Counted from the stretch's first letter, positions 42,083 through 54,844 are shown. The stretch is DNA of 64,000 nt from Pantoea sp. BAV 3049 (GCF_009765445.1 NZ_WHOY01000031.1:1118959-1182958), one strand, 5' to 3'. A program made the numbers and translations. The notes: generated by a model from the sequence alone, not told the origin.

Positions 42083-43224
42083 GAACACAGCTCCAGTACG
42101 GCCGCTGCGGCCTGCTCATCGGCATTCCAGCGGATCTGGTGATGCAGCTCCGCAAAGGTGGCCAGCAGCCGGTCACGGGGTTCGCCTTCCGCCAGCAGCG
42201 GCTCCAGCGCAGCAGCCAGCAGCTCAGGCCGGCACTCATCCTGCAGCAGCTCTTTCACCAGCTCGCGGCCCGCCAGCAGATTAGGCAGTGAAACGTAGTC
42301 GGTTTTTACCAGACGCTTCGCCAGCCAGAAAGTGGTGGGCTTCATGCGGTAGCCAACCACCATCGGGCATTTGGCCAGCATACACTCCAGCGCGGCCGTG
42401 CCAGAGGCCAGCAATGCGGCATCGCTGGCGATCATAGCCTGGCGCCCTTTGCCATCCAGCAGATGCATCGGCAGATCGGGAGCCACTTCCGCTTTGATTT
42501 TCTCAAACTGCTCACGGCGGCGCGGATTGACCAGCGGGACGACGATTTCCAGATCGGGCCACTTCTTGCGCAGCAGCGCGGCGGTTTTCAGGAAGTCACC
42601 GCTGAGCATTTCCACTTCCGCGCCGCGGCTGCCCGGCAACAGAGCCAGGCAGGGTGTCCCCTCAGCAATACCCAGCTCCAGACGCGCGGCGCGCTTGTCC
42701 GGCTCAATCGGCATGGCATCAGCCATGGTATGGCCAATAAAGCGGCAGGGAACGTTAAAACGATCGTAGAAGGCTTTTTCAAATGGCAGGAATGCCAGCA
42801 CCAGATCGGTGGAGCGGCCAATTTTGAATACGCGCTTCTGACGCCACGCCCAGACTGACGGACTGACGTAATGTATAGTGCGGATACCGCGCTGCTTGAG
42901 ACGCCCCTCAAGGGTGATATTGAAATCTGGCGCATCAATGCCGACAAAGACGTCGGGTTGCAGCTCGGTGAATCGTTGCGTAAGTTCGCGACGGATTTTC
43001 AGCAGGCGACGCAGGCGACCCAGCACTTCCACCACCCCCATCACCGCCAGCTCTTCCATCTCATACCAGGCTTCACAGCCTTCGGCCTGCATCAGCGGCC
43101 CGGCGACACCGACAAATCGGGTATCAGGGTGCTTTTCCTTCAGCGCACGGATAAGACCGGCACCAAGAATATCGCCGGAGGTTTCTCCGGCGACCAGGGC
43201 AATCGTTAAAGGATGCTGTGGCAT
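42079..43224 (-). CDS. lpxB: Lipid A disaccharide synthase
   Basis: GT19 glycosyltransferase that joins UDP-diacylglucosamine and lipid X on the inner face of the inner membrane. 381 aa. N-terminal [13 protein letters not shown] and the central GSRGAEV block are conserved. Follows lpxA by 3 bp and overlaps rnhB by 4. Confidence 0.97.
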   Translation of the reverse strand: MPQHPLTIALVAGETSGDILGAGLIRALKEKHPDTRFVGVAGPLMQAEGCEAWYEMEELAVMGVVEVLGRLRRLLKIRRELTQRFTELQPDVFVGIDAPDFNITLEGRLKQRGIRTIHYVSPSVWAWRQKRVFKIGRSTDLVLAFLPFEKAFYDRFNVPCRFIGHTMADAMPIEPDKRAARLELGIAEGTPCLALLPGSRGAEVEMLSGDFLKTAALLRKKWPDLEIVVPLVNPRRREQFEKIKAEVAPDLPMHLLDGKGRQAMIASDAALLASGTAALECMLAKCPMVVGYRMKPTTFWLAKRLVKTDYVSLPNLLAGRELVKELLQDECRPELLAAALEPLLAEGEPRDRLLATFAELHHQIRWNADEQAAAAVLELCS

Positions 43225-43227
43225 AAG

Positions 43228-44016
43228 TTAACGAATCAGACCTCTCGTGGAGCGGGCGAAGAAATCATAGAACGGCTGCACTTCAGGATGCTCACGGGCG
43301 ATGTCGGCAATCTCCGGCTTCGCTTCATCGAGCGTTTTACCGCTGCGGTACAGGATCTTGTAGGCATTACGGATTGCATGTAGTGCTTCTTTGCTGAAGC
43401 CACGACGCTGCAGGCCGACAAGGTTGATACCGAATGGCGTGGCATGGTTACCCTGGGCAATCACGTACGGCGGCACGTCCTGAGCAACGCCTGAACAGCC
43501 GCCGACCATAACGTGCGCACCGATAGTGCAGAACTGATGAACTGCGGTCATCCCACCAATAATGGCATAGTCATCCACGGTCACATGGCCCGCGAGAGTG
43601 GCGTTGTTGGCGAGGATACAGCGATCGCCAATCACGCAGTCGTGAGCAACGTGCGCATTGACCATCAGCAGATTGTCGCTGCCGACTTTGGTCACCCCTT
43701 CCGCCTGCGCGGTACCGCGGTGAATGGTGACGCTCTCACGGATGCTGTTACGATCGCCCACTTCAACACGGGTCGGCTCACCAGCGTACTTCAGATCCTG
43801 GTTCGCTTCACCAATAGTGGCGAACTGGTAAATGGTGTTGTCTTTGCCAATACGGGTGTGCCCATTGAGCACCACGTGAGATTTCAGGACGGTGCCCTCA
43901 CCAATCTCAACGTTAGCGCCAATGAAACAGAAAGGACCAATATGGACGCGAGCGCCAATGATGGCGCCCTCTTCAATAACGGAACTTGAATGGATAACAG
44001 CAGTTGCATCAATCAC
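43228..44016 (-). CDS. lpxA: UDP-GlcNAc acyltransferase
   Basis: First step of lipid A synthesis. 262 aa, left-handed beta-helix of hexapeptide repeats over about residues 1-190 and a C-terminal helical domain; catalytic His in NAHVAHDC (about 125). 3 bp from fabZ. Confidence 0.97.
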   Translation of the reverse strand: MIDATAVIHSSSVIEEGAIIGARVHIGPFCFIGANVEIGEGTVLKSHVVLNGHTRIGKDNTIYQFATIGEANQDLKYAGEPTRVEVGDRNSIRESVTIHRGTAQAEGVTKVGSDNLLMVNAHVAHDCVIGDRCILANNATLAGHVTVDDYAIIGGMTAVHQFCTIGAHVMVGGCSGVAQDVPPYVIAQGNHATPFGINLVGLQRRGFSKEALHAIRNAYKILYRSGKTLDEAKPEIADIAREHPEVQPFYDFFARSTRGLIR

Positions 44017-44019
44017 GAA

Positions 44020-44475
44020 TTATGCCTCCCGACTGCGGGCACACATCATCGTTGCTTCGCAGACAATTTTACCGTCAACAGTCGCCACGCCTTTGAAGCG
44101 GGTCAGACCACGGCGGGTTTTCTCGAAGGTGACTTCCATGATCATCTGGTCGCCAGGCACTACCGGGCGCTTGAAGCGCGCTTCGTCAATCCCGGCGAAG
44201 TAGTACAGCTCGCCCGGCTCAAGTTTGCCAACGCTTTTAAACGCCAGAATACCGGTAGCCTGCGCCATAGCTTCTAAAATCAGCACGCCTGGGAAAATCG
44301 GTTTACCAGGGAAATGGCCCTGGAAAAACGGTTCGTTGACCGACACGTTCTTCACTGCGCGCAGGAATTTGTGCTCTTCAAATTCGAGTACGCGATCGAC
44401 CAGCAGAAACGGATAGCGGTGCGGCAGCAGTTCAATAATCTCTTCAATCTTCAGAGTATGAGTTTCAGTAGTCAA
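44020..44475 (-). CDS. fabZ: (3R)-hydroxyacyl-ACP dehydratase
   Basis: Hot-dog fold dehydratase of fatty-acid elongation; 151 aa. Catalytic His and Glu are in [22 protein letters not shown] (cited in part: [11 protein letters not shown]). Competes with LpxA for hydroxymyristoyl-ACP, which explains the shared operon. Confidence 0.97.
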   Translation of the reverse strand: MTTETHTLKIEEIIELLPHRYPFLLVDRVLEFEEHKFLRAVKNVSVNEPFFQGHFPGKPIFPGVLILEAMAQATGILAFKSVGKLEPGELYYFAGIDEARFKRPVVPGDQMIMEVTFEKTRRGLTRFKGVATVDGKIVCEATMMCARSREA

Positions 44476-44517
44476 AATACTCTTCCTGTCCTAAAAATTC
44501 TGATGGCATCAATAACA

Positions 44518-44551
44518 CGGCCTGCGAAGATCGAAAGACTCTCGCAGGCCG
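44518..44551 (-). other. Perfect hairpin in the lpxD-fabZ gap
   Basis: CGGCCTGCGA (44518-44527) and TCGCAGGCCG (44542-44551) form a 10-bp stem with a 14-nt loop, in a 159-bp gap of an otherwise tightly packed operon. No T tract follows, so it is more likely an mRNA processing or stability element than a terminator. Confidence 0.5.
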
Positions 44552-44634
44552 CAAATCAGTTTCTGTGCGCAAGCTTTCCATGCTTAGCATTGTATTTTTG
44601 AAAGCAGGTCATCGTGCTGGCAACAAACGCTCAG

Positions 44635-45657
44635 TCAGTCTTTACCGACCTTGCGCTCGATGGTTTTTAAGCGCTTGCTTATCTCATCGATGTTCATTAC
44701 CAACGCGGCTGTTTTGCGCCAGGTTTTGTTGGGTTGCAGCGGAATCCCGGAAGAGTATACCCCAGGTTCGGTAATTGGTCGCATGACCATTCCCATTCCG
44801 GTGACCGTAACTTTGTCACAAATTTCCATGTGACCATTAATTACGCTTGCACCGCCAATCATGCAGTAGCGGCCAATTTTCAGGCTACCCGCCATAATGA
44901 CGCCGCCCGCAACTGCGGTATTGTCGCCAATCACAACGTTATGTGCAATCTGGCACTGGTTGTCAATGATAACACCATTCCCGATCTGAGTGTTATCCAA
45001 CGCTCCGCGATCGATAGTGGTACAGGCACCGATTTCCACGCGATCGCCGATCACCACCGTGCCCAGCTGCGGGATTTTCACCCAGTTGCCGCGATCGTTA
45101 GCGTAACCAAAGCCATCCGCACCGATAACCGTACCGGACTGGATCAGGCAGTGCTCACCGATTTGAATTTCATGGTAAACCGACACGTTGGCCCACAAGC
45201 GTGTGCCCGCGCCGATACGGGTGTTCTTGCCGACAAAACAGCCAGCGCCAATCACCACGTTATCGCCCAGCTCAACGCCGGATTCGATCACCGCATTCGC
45301 CCCGACAGAGACGTTCTGGCCCAGTTTCGCGCTGGCATCAATGACCGCACCTGGTGCGATATCTTTGGCAGGCTGCGGGGTACTGTCGAGGATCTGCGCC
45401 ATACGCGCATAGGTAAGATAAGGGTTTTTTACAACCAGAGCTGCGCCCTGGAAGCACTCCAGATCCGCTTCCGTCAGCACCACGGCTGAAGCCTGACAGG
45501 CTGCGAGCTGCTCGCGGTAACGGCTGTTAGAGAGAAAAGTGATTTGTCCTGCCTGGGCGGATTGCATAGAAGCAATGCCGGAGATGACGAGCTCGCCATC
45601 TCCGTGCAAATCTGCATCCAACTGCTGGGCTAAATCAGCCAGTCGAATTGAAGACAT
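44635..45657 (-). CDS. lpxD: UDP-3-O-(3-hydroxymyristoyl)glucosamine N-acyltransferase
   Basis: Third step of lipid A synthesis. 340 aa: N-terminal uridine-binding domain, then many hexapeptide repeats (about 100-290), catalytic His in CQIAHNV (about 239), C-terminal helix. Follows skp by 3 bp. Confidence 0.97.
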   Translation of the reverse strand: MSSIRLADLAQQLDADLHGDGELVISGIASMQSAQAGQITFLSNSRYREQLAACQASAVVLTEADLECFQGAALVVKNPYLTYARMAQILDSTPQPAKDIAPGAVIDASAKLGQNVSVGANAVIESGVELGDNVVIGAGCFVGKNTRIGAGTRLWANVSVYHEIQIGEHCLIQSGTVIGADGFGYANDRGNWVKIPQLGTVVIGDRVEIGACTTIDRGALDNTQIGNGVIIDNQCQIAHNVVIGDNTAVAGGVIMAGSLKIGRYCMIGGASVINGHMEICDKVTVTGMGMVMRPITEPGVYSSGIPLQPNKTWRKTAALVMNIDEISKRLKTIERKVGKD

Positions 45658-45660
45658 CGA

Positions 45661-46158
45661 TTATTTAACCTGTTTCAGAACATCAGCAGTGATGTCTTTG
45701 GATTTACCGGCATAAGCCACAGCGTTAGCATCGATAACGACGTCATAACCTTCGTTGTCAGCCACTTTCTGAACGGCATCCTGGATACGGCTCAGGATTT
45801 TGTTACGTTCTTCAGCCTGACGACGGCGGTTATCCTGCTCAAAAGCCTGAGCTTTGGTCTGGAAAGTTTCACGCTGAGCCATCAGGTCTTTTTCCATGCG
45901 GCTGCGTTCGCTGGCCTTCATGGTTGAACCGTCACGCTGCAGCTTCTGCATTTTGGTCTGCAGATCGCGTTCCATACCCTGCAATTCTGTCGCACGGCTT
46001 TTGAACTCGTTTTCAAGCTGTTTCGCAACTGTCGCACGCGCCGGTAACTGTTGGAAAATGCTGGAAACGTTCACCACTGCAATCTTGTCTGCAGCCTGAG
46101 CACCAGCGGAAACCGCCAGAGCGATAGAGAGGCCTGCGGCACACAACAACTTTTTCAC
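45661..46158 (-). CDS. skp: Periplasmic chaperone Skp
   Basis: Trimeric jellyfish-shaped chaperone that carries unfolded outer-membrane proteins to BamA. 165 aa with a signal peptide ending near AGAQA (residue about 22) and long coiled-coil arms (about 50-120). Start is GTG at 46158 with AAGGAG 6 nt upstream; the frame extends further 5' but without homology. Confidence 0.95.
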   Translation of the reverse strand: MKKLLCAAGLSIALAVSAGAQAADKIAVVNVSSIFQQLPARATVAKQLENEFKSRATELQGMERDLQTKMQKLQRDGSTMKASERSRMEKDLMAQRETFQTKAQAFEQDNRRRQAEERNKILSRIQDAVQKVADNEGYDVVIDANAVAYAGKSKDITADVLKQVK

Positions 46159-46317
46159 TATAAACTCCTTACCATCAACGTTTGTGTCTTCGACACAGGT
46201 GTTGCGCGTTAAGGCAACCCCGAGGTTGCCAGTGAACGGCGCGATACTTGCGATAATCACCGCAAGTGGTGGGAAAAGAGGTAACCTCCATTCCCTCAGC
46301 TTCCTTGCTGAACCGGC

Positions 46318-48720
46318 TTACCAGGTTTTACCAATGTTAAACTGGAACTGCTCGGCCTTATCTCCGTCATACTTTTTAAACGGCTGGGCGTAAGAGAACA
46401 CCAGTGGACCCAGTGGAGACATCCACTGCAGCGCCAGACCAGCCGACATACGGATGTTGCCCGGTTCGCTGTAGTCCGGGATGCCCGCAGCACGAGTATC
46501 AGCGGTGTTTTCCCACTTGGTATCCCACACGGTACCCGCATCAACGAACAGCGAGGTACGAACCGAGTTAGCATACTTCTCACTCAGGAACGGCGTTGGG
46601 GTGATCAGTTCAGCGCTGGCTGTTGCCATGGCATTACCACCCACTGCATCACTGGAATCACAGTACACGCCAGTTGAACAGGTGCTCGAAGCGTTATTAT
46701 AGTAGGCCGCTTTTGGACCGATGGTATTTGAGCGGAAACCACGCACGGTGCTTGAACCACCGGCATAGAAGTTCTCGTAGAACGGCATCTCTTTCCCGTT
46801 CAGACCATCACCGTAGCCGACCTTACCGCGACCTAACAGCACCCAGGTACGATCCTGGTTCAGCGGCAGATACTGCTGCGTATCCAGAGTCGCTTTGTAG
46901 AAGGCGTTGTCCGAACCAGGAATGGTCACTTTACCATTCAGGTTGGTGCGGTTGCCCGAGGTTGGGAAGAAACCACGGTCAAGGTTGTTATACGTCCAGC
47001 CGTAGTTGAACGTGAAGTCATCAGCAGAGTACTCTGCGCGACCGGACAGATCCGGGTTCTGGCCCACGGAACGCAGATAGCGGAACATCGCAATCTGCGG
47101 CTGCATGTTGGACAGGTCGTTATGGACATAGCCCAGACCCACACGCAGGGTGTTGTTCTCGTTAACCGGGAAGCCCAGCGTACCGTCTGTACCGTAACTC
47201 TTGTTGGTATAGTCAGACAGGTCAGCGTCGTCCGCTTTAAAGTCGTTATAGAAGATACGACCACCCAGGCTGACACCGTCGACCGTAAAGTACGGGTCGG
47301 TCAGTGAGAATTCAGCATAGGTCTGATAATCGTTTTTGGTGCCGCTGATGCCAACAGTGTTACCGGTACCCAGCCAGTTGTCCTGGGTTACGCCAACCTG
47401 GAAGCTGACGCCACTCTCGGTGCCATAACCGACGCCGAAGTTGAATGTCCCGGTGTTACGCTCTTTCACCTTGTACACCACGTCCACCTGATCCGGAGAA
47501 CCTGGTACGCGCTGCGTATCGGTATCCACCGTTTCGAAGTAGCCGGTACGGTTCAGACGCTCTTTACCCTGCTCAACCAGATCGCTGCCCAGCCATGCGC
47601 CTTCCATCTGGCGCATTTCGCGGCGCAGAACGGAGTCTTTCGAGGTGTCGTTGCCTTCGAAGCGCACTTTACGCACGTAGTAACGGTTGCCCGCATCCAC
47701 GCTGACGTGCAGTTTCACGGTCTTGTCCGCGTCGTTAATTTCAGGCTGAGTCATCACGCGAGGATAGGCGTAGCCATAACGGCCAAACATCTTCTTGATG
47801 TCGTCTTCCATTTTGGTGACTTTCGCGCCGTTATACAGCTCGCCCGGTTTGATTTTGGTCAGCGCTTCCACTTCCGCGGAGTGACCGGCCATGCTGCCGT
47901 TCACCACCACACCGGAGAGCTTGTACTGATCGCCTTCGGTGATGTTGATGGTGATGTAGATGCCCTTCTTGTCCGGCGTCAGGCTGACCTGCGTGGAGTC
48001 GATGTTAAAGCGGGCATAACCACGATCGAGGTAGAAGCTGCGCAGGGCTTCAAGGTCACCCGCCAGTTTCTGCTTCTGGTATTTGCGGTCGCCAACCACG
48101 TTCCACCACGGCACTTCATCACGCAGCTGGAAGCGGGAGATCAGTTCGTCAGAGCTGAAGGCTTTGTTACCCACCACATTTATCTGCTGGATCTTGGCGG
48201 AAACACCTTCGGTGAACACCAGTTTCAGGTCAACGCGGTTACGCGGCAGTGGGGTTACCACCGCTTTCACGCTGGCGCTGTATTTACCGACGCTGTAGTA
48301 GAAGTCTTCAAGCCCCTTCTCAATCGAAGAGATGGTCGTACGATCGAGGGCTTCGCCCACGCGCACGCCAGAGGCTTCCAGGTTCTGCTTCAGCATATCA
48401 TCTTTCACCGCTTTGTTACCGGAGAAGGTGATGCTGGCAATGGTCGGACGCTCTTTAACCTGAACGATCATGGTGTTGCCGTCGCGCAGAACCTGAACAT
48501 CCTCGAAGTTCCCGGTTGCAAAAAGCGCGCGGATAGTATTACTGATATCTTCATCGGAGACGGTGTCTCCCACGCGGACAGGCATACTGAGCAATGCCGC
48601 CCCGACGGCGACTCGCTGCAGGCCTTCGAAATGAATATCCTTCACTACGAAGCCGTCTGCCGCGTATACGGTGGCGCTGCTAAACAGCAGCGACGCTATG
48701 AGCAACTTTTTCATCGCCAT
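46318..48720 (-). CDS. bamA: Outer-membrane protein assembly factor BamA
   Basis: Core of the Bam complex, inserting beta-barrel proteins. 800 aa: signal peptide 1-20, five POTRA domains (about 23-420), 16-strand barrel with the loop-6 motif VRGF ([10 protein letters not shown]), and the C-terminal aromatic signature ending FNIGKTW. Lies between rseP and skp as usual. Confidence 0.98.
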   Translation of the reverse strand: MAMKKLLIASLLFSSATVYAADGFVVKDIHFEGLQRVAVGAALLSMPVRVGDTVSDEDISNTIRALFATGNFEDVQVLRDGNTMIVQVKERPTIASITFSGNKAVKDDMLKQNLEASGVRVGEALDRTTISSIEKGLEDFYYSVGKYSASVKAVVTPLPRNRVDLKLVFTEGVSAKIQQINVVGNKAFSSDELISRFQLRDEVPWWNVVGDRKYQKQKLAGDLEALRSFYLDRGYARFNIDSTQVSLTPDKKGIYITINITEGDQYKLSGVVVNGSMAGHSAEVEALTKIKPGELYNGAKVTKMEDDIKKMFGRYGYAYPRVMTQPEINDADKTVKLHVSVDAGNRYYVRKVRFEGNDTSKDSVLRREMRQMEGAWLGSDLVEQGKERLNRTGYFETVDTDTQRVPGSPDQVDVVYKVKERNTGTFNFGVGYGTESGVSFQVGVTQDNWLGTGNTVGISGTKNDYQTYAEFSLTDPYFTVDGVSLGGRIFYNDFKADDADLSDYTNKSYGTDGTLGFPVNENNTLRVGLGYVHNDLSNMQPQIAMFRYLRSVGQNPDLSGRAEYSADDFTFNYGWTYNNLDRGFFPTSGNRTNLNGKVTIPGSDNAFYKATLDTQQYLPLNQDRTWVLLGRGKVGYGDGLNGKEMPFYENFYAGGSSTVRGFRSNTIGPKAAYYNNASSTCSTGVYCDSSDAVGGNAMATASAELITPTPFLSEKYANSVRTSLFVDAGTVWDTKWENTADTRAAGIPDYSEPGNIRMSAGLALQWMSPLGPLVFSYAQPFKKYDGDKAEQFQFNIGKTW

Positions 48721-48775
48721 CGTTGTTATGCATTCTTCCTAACTGGTTCCCGTGCGAAGACAGCCTTCTGGCTGA

Positions 48776-50125
48776 CTAGAGACGCGAGAAATCATTGAAT
48801 AGTGCAAGCCCCATTAACAGCACCAGCAAAATTGAGCCAATGCGATAACTGAAGTCCTGAACTCGCTCAGACACCGGTCCACCTTTGATCTTTTCGATCG
48901 CCAGGAACAGCAAATGCCCACCATCTAATACCGGCAAGGGGAACAGATTGATAATCCCGAGGTTCACGCTGATCAAAGCCAGGAACATCAGGTAGTAAAT
49001 CAAGCCATATTCCGCCGACATCCCAGCACCCTGGGCGATTGAAATCGGCCCGCTGAGATTGTTCAATTTCACTTCGCCGACGATCAGTTTGCCCAGCATG
49101 TTCACTGTCAGCTTCATCAGCTGCCAGGTTTTGGCGCTGGCCTCACCTGCCGCCGCAAACGGCCCATACTGGCGAACCGTTTTGTATTCATCCGGCAGCG
49201 GGACAATCTTCGGGATCACCCCGGCAAACCCTTCTGCCTTACTGCCTGGTTTGGTGTCCGGCGTCAGAGTCAGGTCAACCGGATTGCCCTGCCGCTCCAC
49301 CTCTACCGCCATCGCTTTGCCGGGATTATCCCGCACAAGGGTGACGAAACTCTGCCACTGGTCCACCGGCTGACCATCGACTTTAACGATCCTGTCGCCC
49401 GCTTGCAAACCCGCTTTGCTTGCCGCCGAGTTAGCCTGTACTTCTGCCAGCACGGTTTCAATCTGTGGCCCGCGTGGACGGATACCCAACGAAGTCACCG
49501 GATCCTGCTTATCGGGTTCGAACTGCCAGTTGCGCAAATCGAGCCGCTTTTCACTGACCTGAGAGGAGCCAAATGGTGCCACGCTGAGCGTGGTTTGCTG
49601 GTCGCCAATTTTCGACACCAGAGCCATACGCACAGCATCCCAGTCAGGCGTTTCGATACCGTCAACGGCTTTAAGTTCCATGCCAGGAACAATTTGAGCC
49701 TCTGCCGCCTGCGAACCGCTCACTATTTCGCCAACAACCGGACGAACGCCAGGGACACCGATGATAAACACCAGCCAGTAAGCGAAGATGGCAAAGATGA
49801 AATTAGCGATGGGGCCGGCACTGATAATGGCGGCACGCTGAAAGACGGTTTTATTGTTGAAGGCCTGGTGGCGCAGTTCCGGCGGTACGCTCTCGACGCG
49901 CTCGTCGAGCATTTTCACATAGCCGCCCAGTGGGATCAGCGCCAGCACATACTCGGTGCCCTGGCGGTCACTGCGACGCCACAAGGCTTTACCGAAGCCG
50001 ATCGAGAAACGTTCGACCCTGACGCCACAGCGACGGGCCACCCAGAAGTGGCCGAATTCGTGCACGGTAATCAGCACGCCCAGTGCAACAATAAACGCAC
50101 CCAGGCTCCAGAGAATGCTCAGCAT
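48776..50125 (-). CDS. rseP: Site-2 protease RseP
   Basis: Intramembrane zinc protease that cuts RseA to release sigma-E and also clears signal-peptide remnants. HExxH in VHEFGHF (about 22-26), two PDZ domains between residues about 125 and 310, and the third zinc ligand in PVLDGGHLL (about 402). 449 aa. Confidence 0.97.
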   Translation of the reverse strand: MLSILWSLGAFIVALGVLITVHEFGHFWVARRCGVRVERFSIGFGKALWRRSDRQGTEYVLALIPLGGYVKMLDERVESVPPELRHQAFNNKTVFQRAAIISAGPIANFIFAIFAYWLVFIIGVPGVRPVVGEIVSGSQAAEAQIVPGMELKAVDGIETPDWDAVRMALVSKIGDQQTTLSVAPFGSSQVSEKRLDLRNWQFEPDKQDPVTSLGIRPRGPQIETVLAEVQANSAASKAGLQAGDRIVKVDGQPVDQWQSFVTLVRDNPGKAMAVEVERQGNPVDLTLTPDTKPGSKAEGFAGVIPKIVPLPDEYKTVRQYGPFAAAGEASAKTWQLMKLTVNMLGKLIVGEVKLNNLSGPISIAQGAGMSAEYGLIYYLMFLALISVNLGIINLFPLPVLDGGHLLFLAIEKIKGGPVSERVQDFSYRIGSILLVLLMGLALFNDFSRL

Positions 50126-50133
50126 AGAGTCCC

Positions 50134-50991
50134 TTATAGCGTCCCGAAGACCAGCAGCAGCAGACAGGCAAACACCGGCACCGCTGCGGTCAGGCTGTCA
50201 ATGCGATCCAGCATGCCGCCGTGACCTGGGATCAGACTGCCACTGTCTTTGATTCCCGCTTCGCGCTTGAACATACTTTCGGTCAGGTCGCCCAGCACGG
50301 ATGCCAGCGCGGCAACCAGAGAACAGACCAGCAGGATCCCGGTGGAGACAGACAGCGGCGCCCACAGGCTGAACAGCCAGGCAATCAACGCTGAAGTCAC
50401 CAGCCCACCAAAGAAGCCTTCCCAGGTTTTACCCGGAGACACTTTCGGTGCCAGCTTGTGCTTGCCGAACAGGCGACCAAACATGTAAGCGCCAGAGTCT
50501 GCACCCCAGACGAGGAACATCACATACAGCAGCCACCAGGCTCCGGCGAAATGGTCAGCCTGATAATGATACTGACGCAGCGCCAGCATGCCCCAGAAGA
50601 ACGGCACGATGGTCAGCACGCCAAACACCAACCGTAGCACTTTGGAAGCGCGCCACAGTGAGGCGGAAGCGGGATAGAACAGCACCAGCACCAGTGCCAC
50701 AATCCACCAGCACAAAGCGGCCCAAAGCGAGCCGGCAACCTGTGGAAGATGAACAGAGTGTTGATAAGCAGGGAGAGTGAACATCATGAAGGCGAGCAGT
50801 AGCCCGCACAGCACGGCCAGCCAGACACGCTGCGAACGCGCAGCCAGACCGGCAAACTGCCCCCATTCCCAGGCGGCCAGCATGCAAACGACCAGCGTAA
50901 CAATGGCAAAGCCTGGAGGCGGCAGCAAAAACAGCGCTGCGATCACAACCGGAATCAGTATAAACGCGGTAATCAGGCGAGACTTCAGCAA
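50134..50991 (-). CDS. cdsA: Phosphatidate cytidylyltransferase
   Basis: Makes CDP-diacylglycerol for phospholipid synthesis. 285 aa, polytopic inner-membrane protein with about eight hydrophobic segments. The family signature is present near the C-terminus as [13 protein letters not shown] followed by PGHGGMLDR. Confidence 0.97.
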   Translation of the reverse strand: MLKSRLITAFILIPVVIAALFLLPPPGFAIVTLVVCMLAAWEWGQFAGLAARSQRVWLAVLCGLLLAFMMFTLPAYQHSVHLPQVAGSLWAALCWWIVALVLVLFYPASASLWRASKVLRLVFGVLTIVPFFWGMLALRQYHYQADHFAGAWWLLYVMFLVWGADSGAYMFGRLFGKHKLAPKVSPGKTWEGFFGGLVTSALIAWLFSLWAPLSVSTGILLVCSLVAALASVLGDLTESMFKREAGIKDSGSLIPGHGGMLDRIDSLTAAVPVFACLLLLVFGTL

Positions 50992-51009
50992 AGATTACCC
51001 CCAGTGCGC

Positions 51010-51762
51010 TCAGGCGCCGCCGGGTGCTGCACCGCCAAAGCGGCGCTCTCGTTGTGCAAACGCATTCAGTGCACCTTCAAAAACTTGTTCATCAAAATCA
51101 GGCCAGAGAACATCGGTAAAAAAGAACTCCGCATAGGCAACCTGCCACAGCAAGAAGTTACTGATTCGATGCTCTCCCCCTGTCCTTATTACCAAATCCA
51201 CCGGTGCCAGTTCGTTGAGGCAAAGATGCTGACCCAGGGTTTCTTCCTCGATCTGGTCTGGACGAATCAGACCTTCCTGCACCTGCCTGGCGATCTTTCT
51301 GACGCCATGAATGATATCCCAACGTCCACCATAATTCGCGGCAATGTTGAGTGTGAGTCCATCATTTTGTTGAGTAAGTTCCTCAGCGCGACGAATACGC
51401 TCCTGCAGACGGGCATTGAAACGACCAATGTCACCAATAATCCGCAGCCGGACATTATGCTTGTGTAAACTTTTCACTTCGCTGTCGAGAGCCCAGACAA
51501 ACAGCTCCATCAACGCCATCACTTCCTGCGGCGGACGGTTCCAGTTCTCACTGCTGAAAGCGTACAGAGTCAGCGCATCCAGCTTGTTGCTCACGGCAAA
51601 GCTGACTGCACGACGAACCGATTTCACGCCTGCTTTATGGCCCGAAATGCGCAGTTTCCCCTGGTTCTTAGCCCAGCGGCCATTGCCATCCATAATGATG
51701 GCCACGTGGCGGGGATTTTCACCCTGCAGGTCATCGGTTTTTAATTGATTTTCGGACGACAT
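51010..51762 (-). CDS. uppS: Undecaprenyl diphosphate synthase
   Basis: cis-prenyltransferase that makes the C55 carrier lipid for peptidoglycan and O-antigen. 250 aa. Catalytic Asp in IIMDGNGRWAK (about residue 26), and the RTGGEHRISNFLLWQ block binds IPP. 18 bp upstream of cdsA. Confidence 0.97.
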   Translation of the reverse strand: MSSENQLKTDDLQGENPRHVAIIMDGNGRWAKNQGKLRISGHKAGVKSVRRAVSFAVSNKLDALTLYAFSSENWNRPPQEVMALMELFVWALDSEVKSLHKHNVRLRIIGDIGRFNARLQERIRRAEELTQQNDGLTLNIAANYGGRWDIIHGVRKIARQVQEGLIRPDQIEEETLGQHLCLNELAPVDLVIRTGGEHRISNFLLWQVAYAEFFFTDVLWPDFDEQVFEGALNAFAQRERRFGGAAPGGA

Positions 51763-51824
51763 AACGCGTAATTATTTCCTTTACTCAGAAATACGACGGT
51801 TTCTGAAATCTCTACCCGCCCGAC

Positions 51825-51849
51825 GCAAAAAAGCCGTGTTTAACACGGC
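51825..51849 (-). terminator. Terminator between dxr and uppS
   Basis: GCCGTGTT (51833-51840) and AACACGGC (51842-51849), followed on the minus strand by TTTTTTGCG. It isolates dxr from the uppS-cdsA-rseP-bamA operon. Confidence 0.8.
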
Positions 51850-51948
51850 AGCTAATACCGCTCAATGCAACGTCATTTTCATTTGGCGGGCGAAGACTAT
51901 ACCATCTCCGCCCTCGCCTCACAAATGGCGGCAGGTTGCCGCACGGAA

Positions 51949-53151
51949 TTACCGGGAAATGCTGAAACGTGGCAGACAAGCCAGCGCCGTGGCACGGGCC
52001 TGGCGATCGATCTCCAGCACCGACTCCACACTGTCGGGCTCATCACCGCTCAGCGTTTCCAGAACGGTGGTATTCACGGCAGCAATATCGGTAAAACGAA
52101 TTTGCGCATCGAGAAATGCCGCTACGGCAATTTCATTGGCTGCATTCAGCGCCGTGGTGGCAGCCTGCCCCATTTTGCAGGCGTCAATCGCCAGCTTCAG
52201 ACAAGGGTAACGTGCATAATCCGGCTCAGCGAACGTCATCGCCCCCATGCGGGTAAAGTCCAGCGGTTTAGCGCCAGACTGAACGCGCTGCGGCCATGCC
52301 ATCACATGCGCAATTGGTGTACGCATATCTGGCGAGCCTAGCTGAGCCAGCACGCTGCCATCGCGGTATCGCACCATAGAGTGGATCACCGACTGCGGAT
52401 GCAGGATGACTTCCATCTGAGCGTCGGTCGCATTAAACAGCCAGCGGGCTTCGATATATTCCAGACCTTTATTCATCATGGTGGCCGAATCAACGGAGAT
52501 TTTACGCCCCATTGACCAGTTCGGATGCGCACAGGCCTGATCCGGTGTCATGTTCACCAGGTCAGCCAGCGGCGACTCGCGAAAGGGACCACCCGATCCC
52601 GTGAGGATAATGCTGTCAATGCCATTATCTTCCAGAGAAGCGTATCCTAACTGCTGCTGGAGGGAAGCAGGCAAACTCTGAAAAATGGCGTTATGCTCGC
52701 TGTCGACGGGAAGAAGCTGGGCTTTTGAGCTGCTTACCGCCTCCAGAAATAGTTGGCCGCAGGTAACAAGAGACTCTTTATTGGCGAGAAGAACCTGTTT
52801 TCCGGCGCGAATTGCGGCCAGAGTAGGCATTAATCCTGCGGCACCGACGATCGCCGCCATAACCTGATCCACATCGTCCAGCGCGGCCAGTTCACAGGAC
52901 GCCTGCTCGCCACTCAGGACCTCGGTCGCCACATTCAGGCTTTTCAGACGAAGTCGCAGGGCCGAAGCAGACACCTCATCGGCCATCGCGGCAAAGGCAG
53001 GACGAAAAGCCAGACACTGCTCCGCCATCAGCTCCACGTTGTGCCCGGCAACCAGCGCCTTCACGGCAAACAGATGCGGATTCGCTTTGACCACAGCCAG
53101 CGTGCTGGTACCGATAGAGCCGGTTGAACCGAGGATAGTCAATTGCTTCAT
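51949..53151 (-). CDS. dxr: 1-deoxy-D-xylulose 5-phosphate reductoisomerase
   Basis: Second step of the MEP isoprenoid pathway. 400 aa. NADPH-binding [11 protein letters not shown] at 8-18, metal and substrate residues in VDSEHNA (about 150) and [19 protein letters not shown] (about 222). Followed by its own terminator. Confidence 0.97.
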   Translation of the reverse strand: MKQLTILGSTGSIGTSTLAVVKANPHLFAVKALVAGHNVELMAEQCLAFRPAFAAMADEVSASALRLRLKSLNVATEVLSGEQASCELAALDDVDQVMAAIVGAAGLMPTLAAIRAGKQVLLANKESLVTCGQLFLEAVSSSKAQLLPVDSEHNAIFQSLPASLQQQLGYASLEDNGIDSIILTGSGGPFRESPLADLVNMTPDQACAHPNWSMGRKISVDSATMMNKGLEYIEARWLFNATDAQMEVILHPQSVIHSMVRYRDGSVLAQLGSPDMRTPIAHVMAWPQRVQSGAKPLDFTRMGAMTFAEPDYARYPCLKLAIDACKMGQAATTALNAANEIAVAAFLDAQIRFTDIAAVNTTVLETLSGDEPDSVESVLEIDRQARATALACLPRFSISR

Positions 53152-53282
53152 GAGGGTGCTCTGTGTAAAAACCTGAGAAACGCAGGCGTCTCGTCAGATA
53201 AGAAATTAAATGCAAAACGCCGCAAGACTGACCACTCAAAAGAACGGCAATCTGTACGGCGTTTCAGCGAAGCCAAAGGGAC

Positions 53283-53840
53283 TCAGAAGTCCATCAGCTC
53301 TGCTTCTTTTTCTGCCAGCGCGGTATCAACTTTCTTGATACAGACGTCGGTCATTTTCTGAATATCATCCTGAGAACGACGCTCTTCGTCTTCGCTGATC
53401 TCTTTGTCTTTCAGCAGAGCCTTCACTTTATCATTGGCGTCACGACGGACGTTACGCACGGACACACGGCCCTGCTCTGCTTCGCCACGGACGATTTTGA
53501 TCAGGTCTTTACGACGCTCTTCGGTCAGGGCTGGCAGGGGAACGCGAATGTCGCTGCCCGCTGAACTTGGGTTCAGGCCCAGATCAGAGGTCATGATCGC
53601 TTTTTCAACGGCCGCGCTGATTGAGCGGTCGAACACGTTGACTTTCAGCGTACGTGAATCTTCAACCGTCACGCTGGCCAGCTGGCGCAGAGGGGTGGAA
53701 GAACCGTAATAATCGACCATGATACCGTCAAGAATACTTGGCGACGCACGGCCGGTACGGATTTTGCTGATGTTGTTTTTGAATGCTTCCACGCATTTTT
53801 CCATGCGCGTTTCAGCATCTTTTCTGATTTCGTTAATCAC
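53283..53840 (-). CDS. frr: Ribosome recycling factor
   Basis: With EF-G splits ribosomes after termination. 185 aa, tRNA-shaped three-helix bundle; conserved [13 protein letters not shown] near residue 28 and LTEERRKDL. Between pyrH and dxr as in E. coli. Confidence 0.97.
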   Translation of the reverse strand: MINEIRKDAETRMEKCVEAFKNNISKIRTGRASPSILDGIMVDYYGSSTPLRQLASVTVEDSRTLKVNVFDRSISAAVEKAIMTSDLGLNPSSAGSDIRVPLPALTEERRKDLIKIVRGEAEQGRVSVRNVRRDANDKVKALLKDKEISEDEERRSQDDIQKMTDVCIKKVDTALAEKEAELMDF

Positions 53841-53973
53841 GTTGGAACCCTTGGATTCTGGTTACCAGGCAGGCCCTGTATCAGGGCCCGTTTCAAAATA
53901 GTCTGTCGTGCTGATTGTAGCGCGCTTCGCGCCACAGAGGCAGAATATACCTTATTTTACGCGCTGACTGATA

Positions 53974-54699
53974 TTATTGCGTAATCAGGGTCCCTTCTTT
54001 TTCGCCCATCACCACACGGCGCAGCGCGCCAGGTTTGTTCATGTTGAATACGCGAATCGGCAGTTTATGGTCACGGGCCAGCGTAAACGCCGCCAGATCC
54101 ATCACTTTCAGCTCTTTATCCAGCACGTCAGCGTAGCTAATCCGATCGTACAGGGTCGCATCCGGGTTTTTCACCGGATCAGCCGAGTAAACACCATCCA
54201 CTTTGGTGGCTTTCAGCACCACATCAGCTTCGATTTCGATGCCGCGCAGGCAGGCCGCAGAGTCGGTGGTGAAGAAGGGGTTACCGGTACCGGCGGAGAA
54301 AATCACCACGCGGTTGTTACGCAGCAGGCTGATCGCCTCTGCCCAGCTGTAGTTATCACAAACACCATTCAGTGGAATGGCGGACATCAGGCGAGCGTTC
54401 ACATAGGCACGATGCAGTGCATCACGCATTGCCAGGCCATTCATCACGGTTGCCAGCATGCCCATATGGTCGCCAACGACGCGATTCATTCCAGCCTGCG
54501 CCAGACCAGCGCCACGGAACAGATTCCCACCACCGATAACCACACCTACCTGAATGCCCAGTTCTACCAGCTCTTTCACTTCCTGAGCCATACGATCCAG
54601 CACGCTGGCATCAATGCCGAAGCCTTCGGCACCTTGCAGGGCTTCGCCACTCAGTTTCAGCAGGATACGTTGATATACAGGTTTTGCATTGGTCGCCAT
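53974..54699 (-). CDS. pyrH: UMP kinase
   Basis: Amino-acid-kinase-fold UMP kinase, 241 aa. Phosphate-binding KLSGEAL (14-20) and [11 protein letters not shown] (about 53-63); ATP site in DAVTLA-like block with [13 protein letters not shown]. Regulated by GTP and UTP in E. coli. Confidence 0.97.
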   Translation of the reverse strand: MATNAKPVYQRILLKLSGEALQGAEGFGIDASVLDRMAQEVKELVELGIQVGVVIGGGNLFRGAGLAQAGMNRVVGDHMGMLATVMNGLAMRDALHRAYVNARLMSAIPLNGVCDNYSWAEAISLLRNNRVVIFSAGTGNPFFTTDSAACLRGIEIEADVVLKATKVDGVYSADPVKNPDATLYDRISYADVLDKELKVMDLAAFTLARDHKLPIRVFNMNKPGALRRVVMGEKEGTLITQ

Positions 54700-54813
54700 G
54701 GTGTATTTTCCCGGAATTTATAGGTCGATGTGAGGAGTTAAATCTGATCTATCATCCCCTTAGCGTTGCAGAAATACTATTGGGATGTGACTGAAAAGCG
54801 CCCTGAACACAGG

Positions 54814-54844
54814 CAAAAAAGAACCGCCGGTTGGCGGTTCTTTT
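54814..54844 (-). terminator. Terminator of tsf
   Basis: GAACCGCC (54821-54828) and GGCGGTTC (54833-54840), 4-nt loop, T6 after it on the minus strand. Confidence 0.85.

Noticed and set aside
46159-46260. Extension of skp upstream of GTG 46158
   Set aside because: It would bury the signal peptide; AAGGAG and homology support the GTG.
47707-48798. 363-codon frame on the plus strand
   Set aside because: Antisense to bamA; no recognisable domain or ribosome-binding site.
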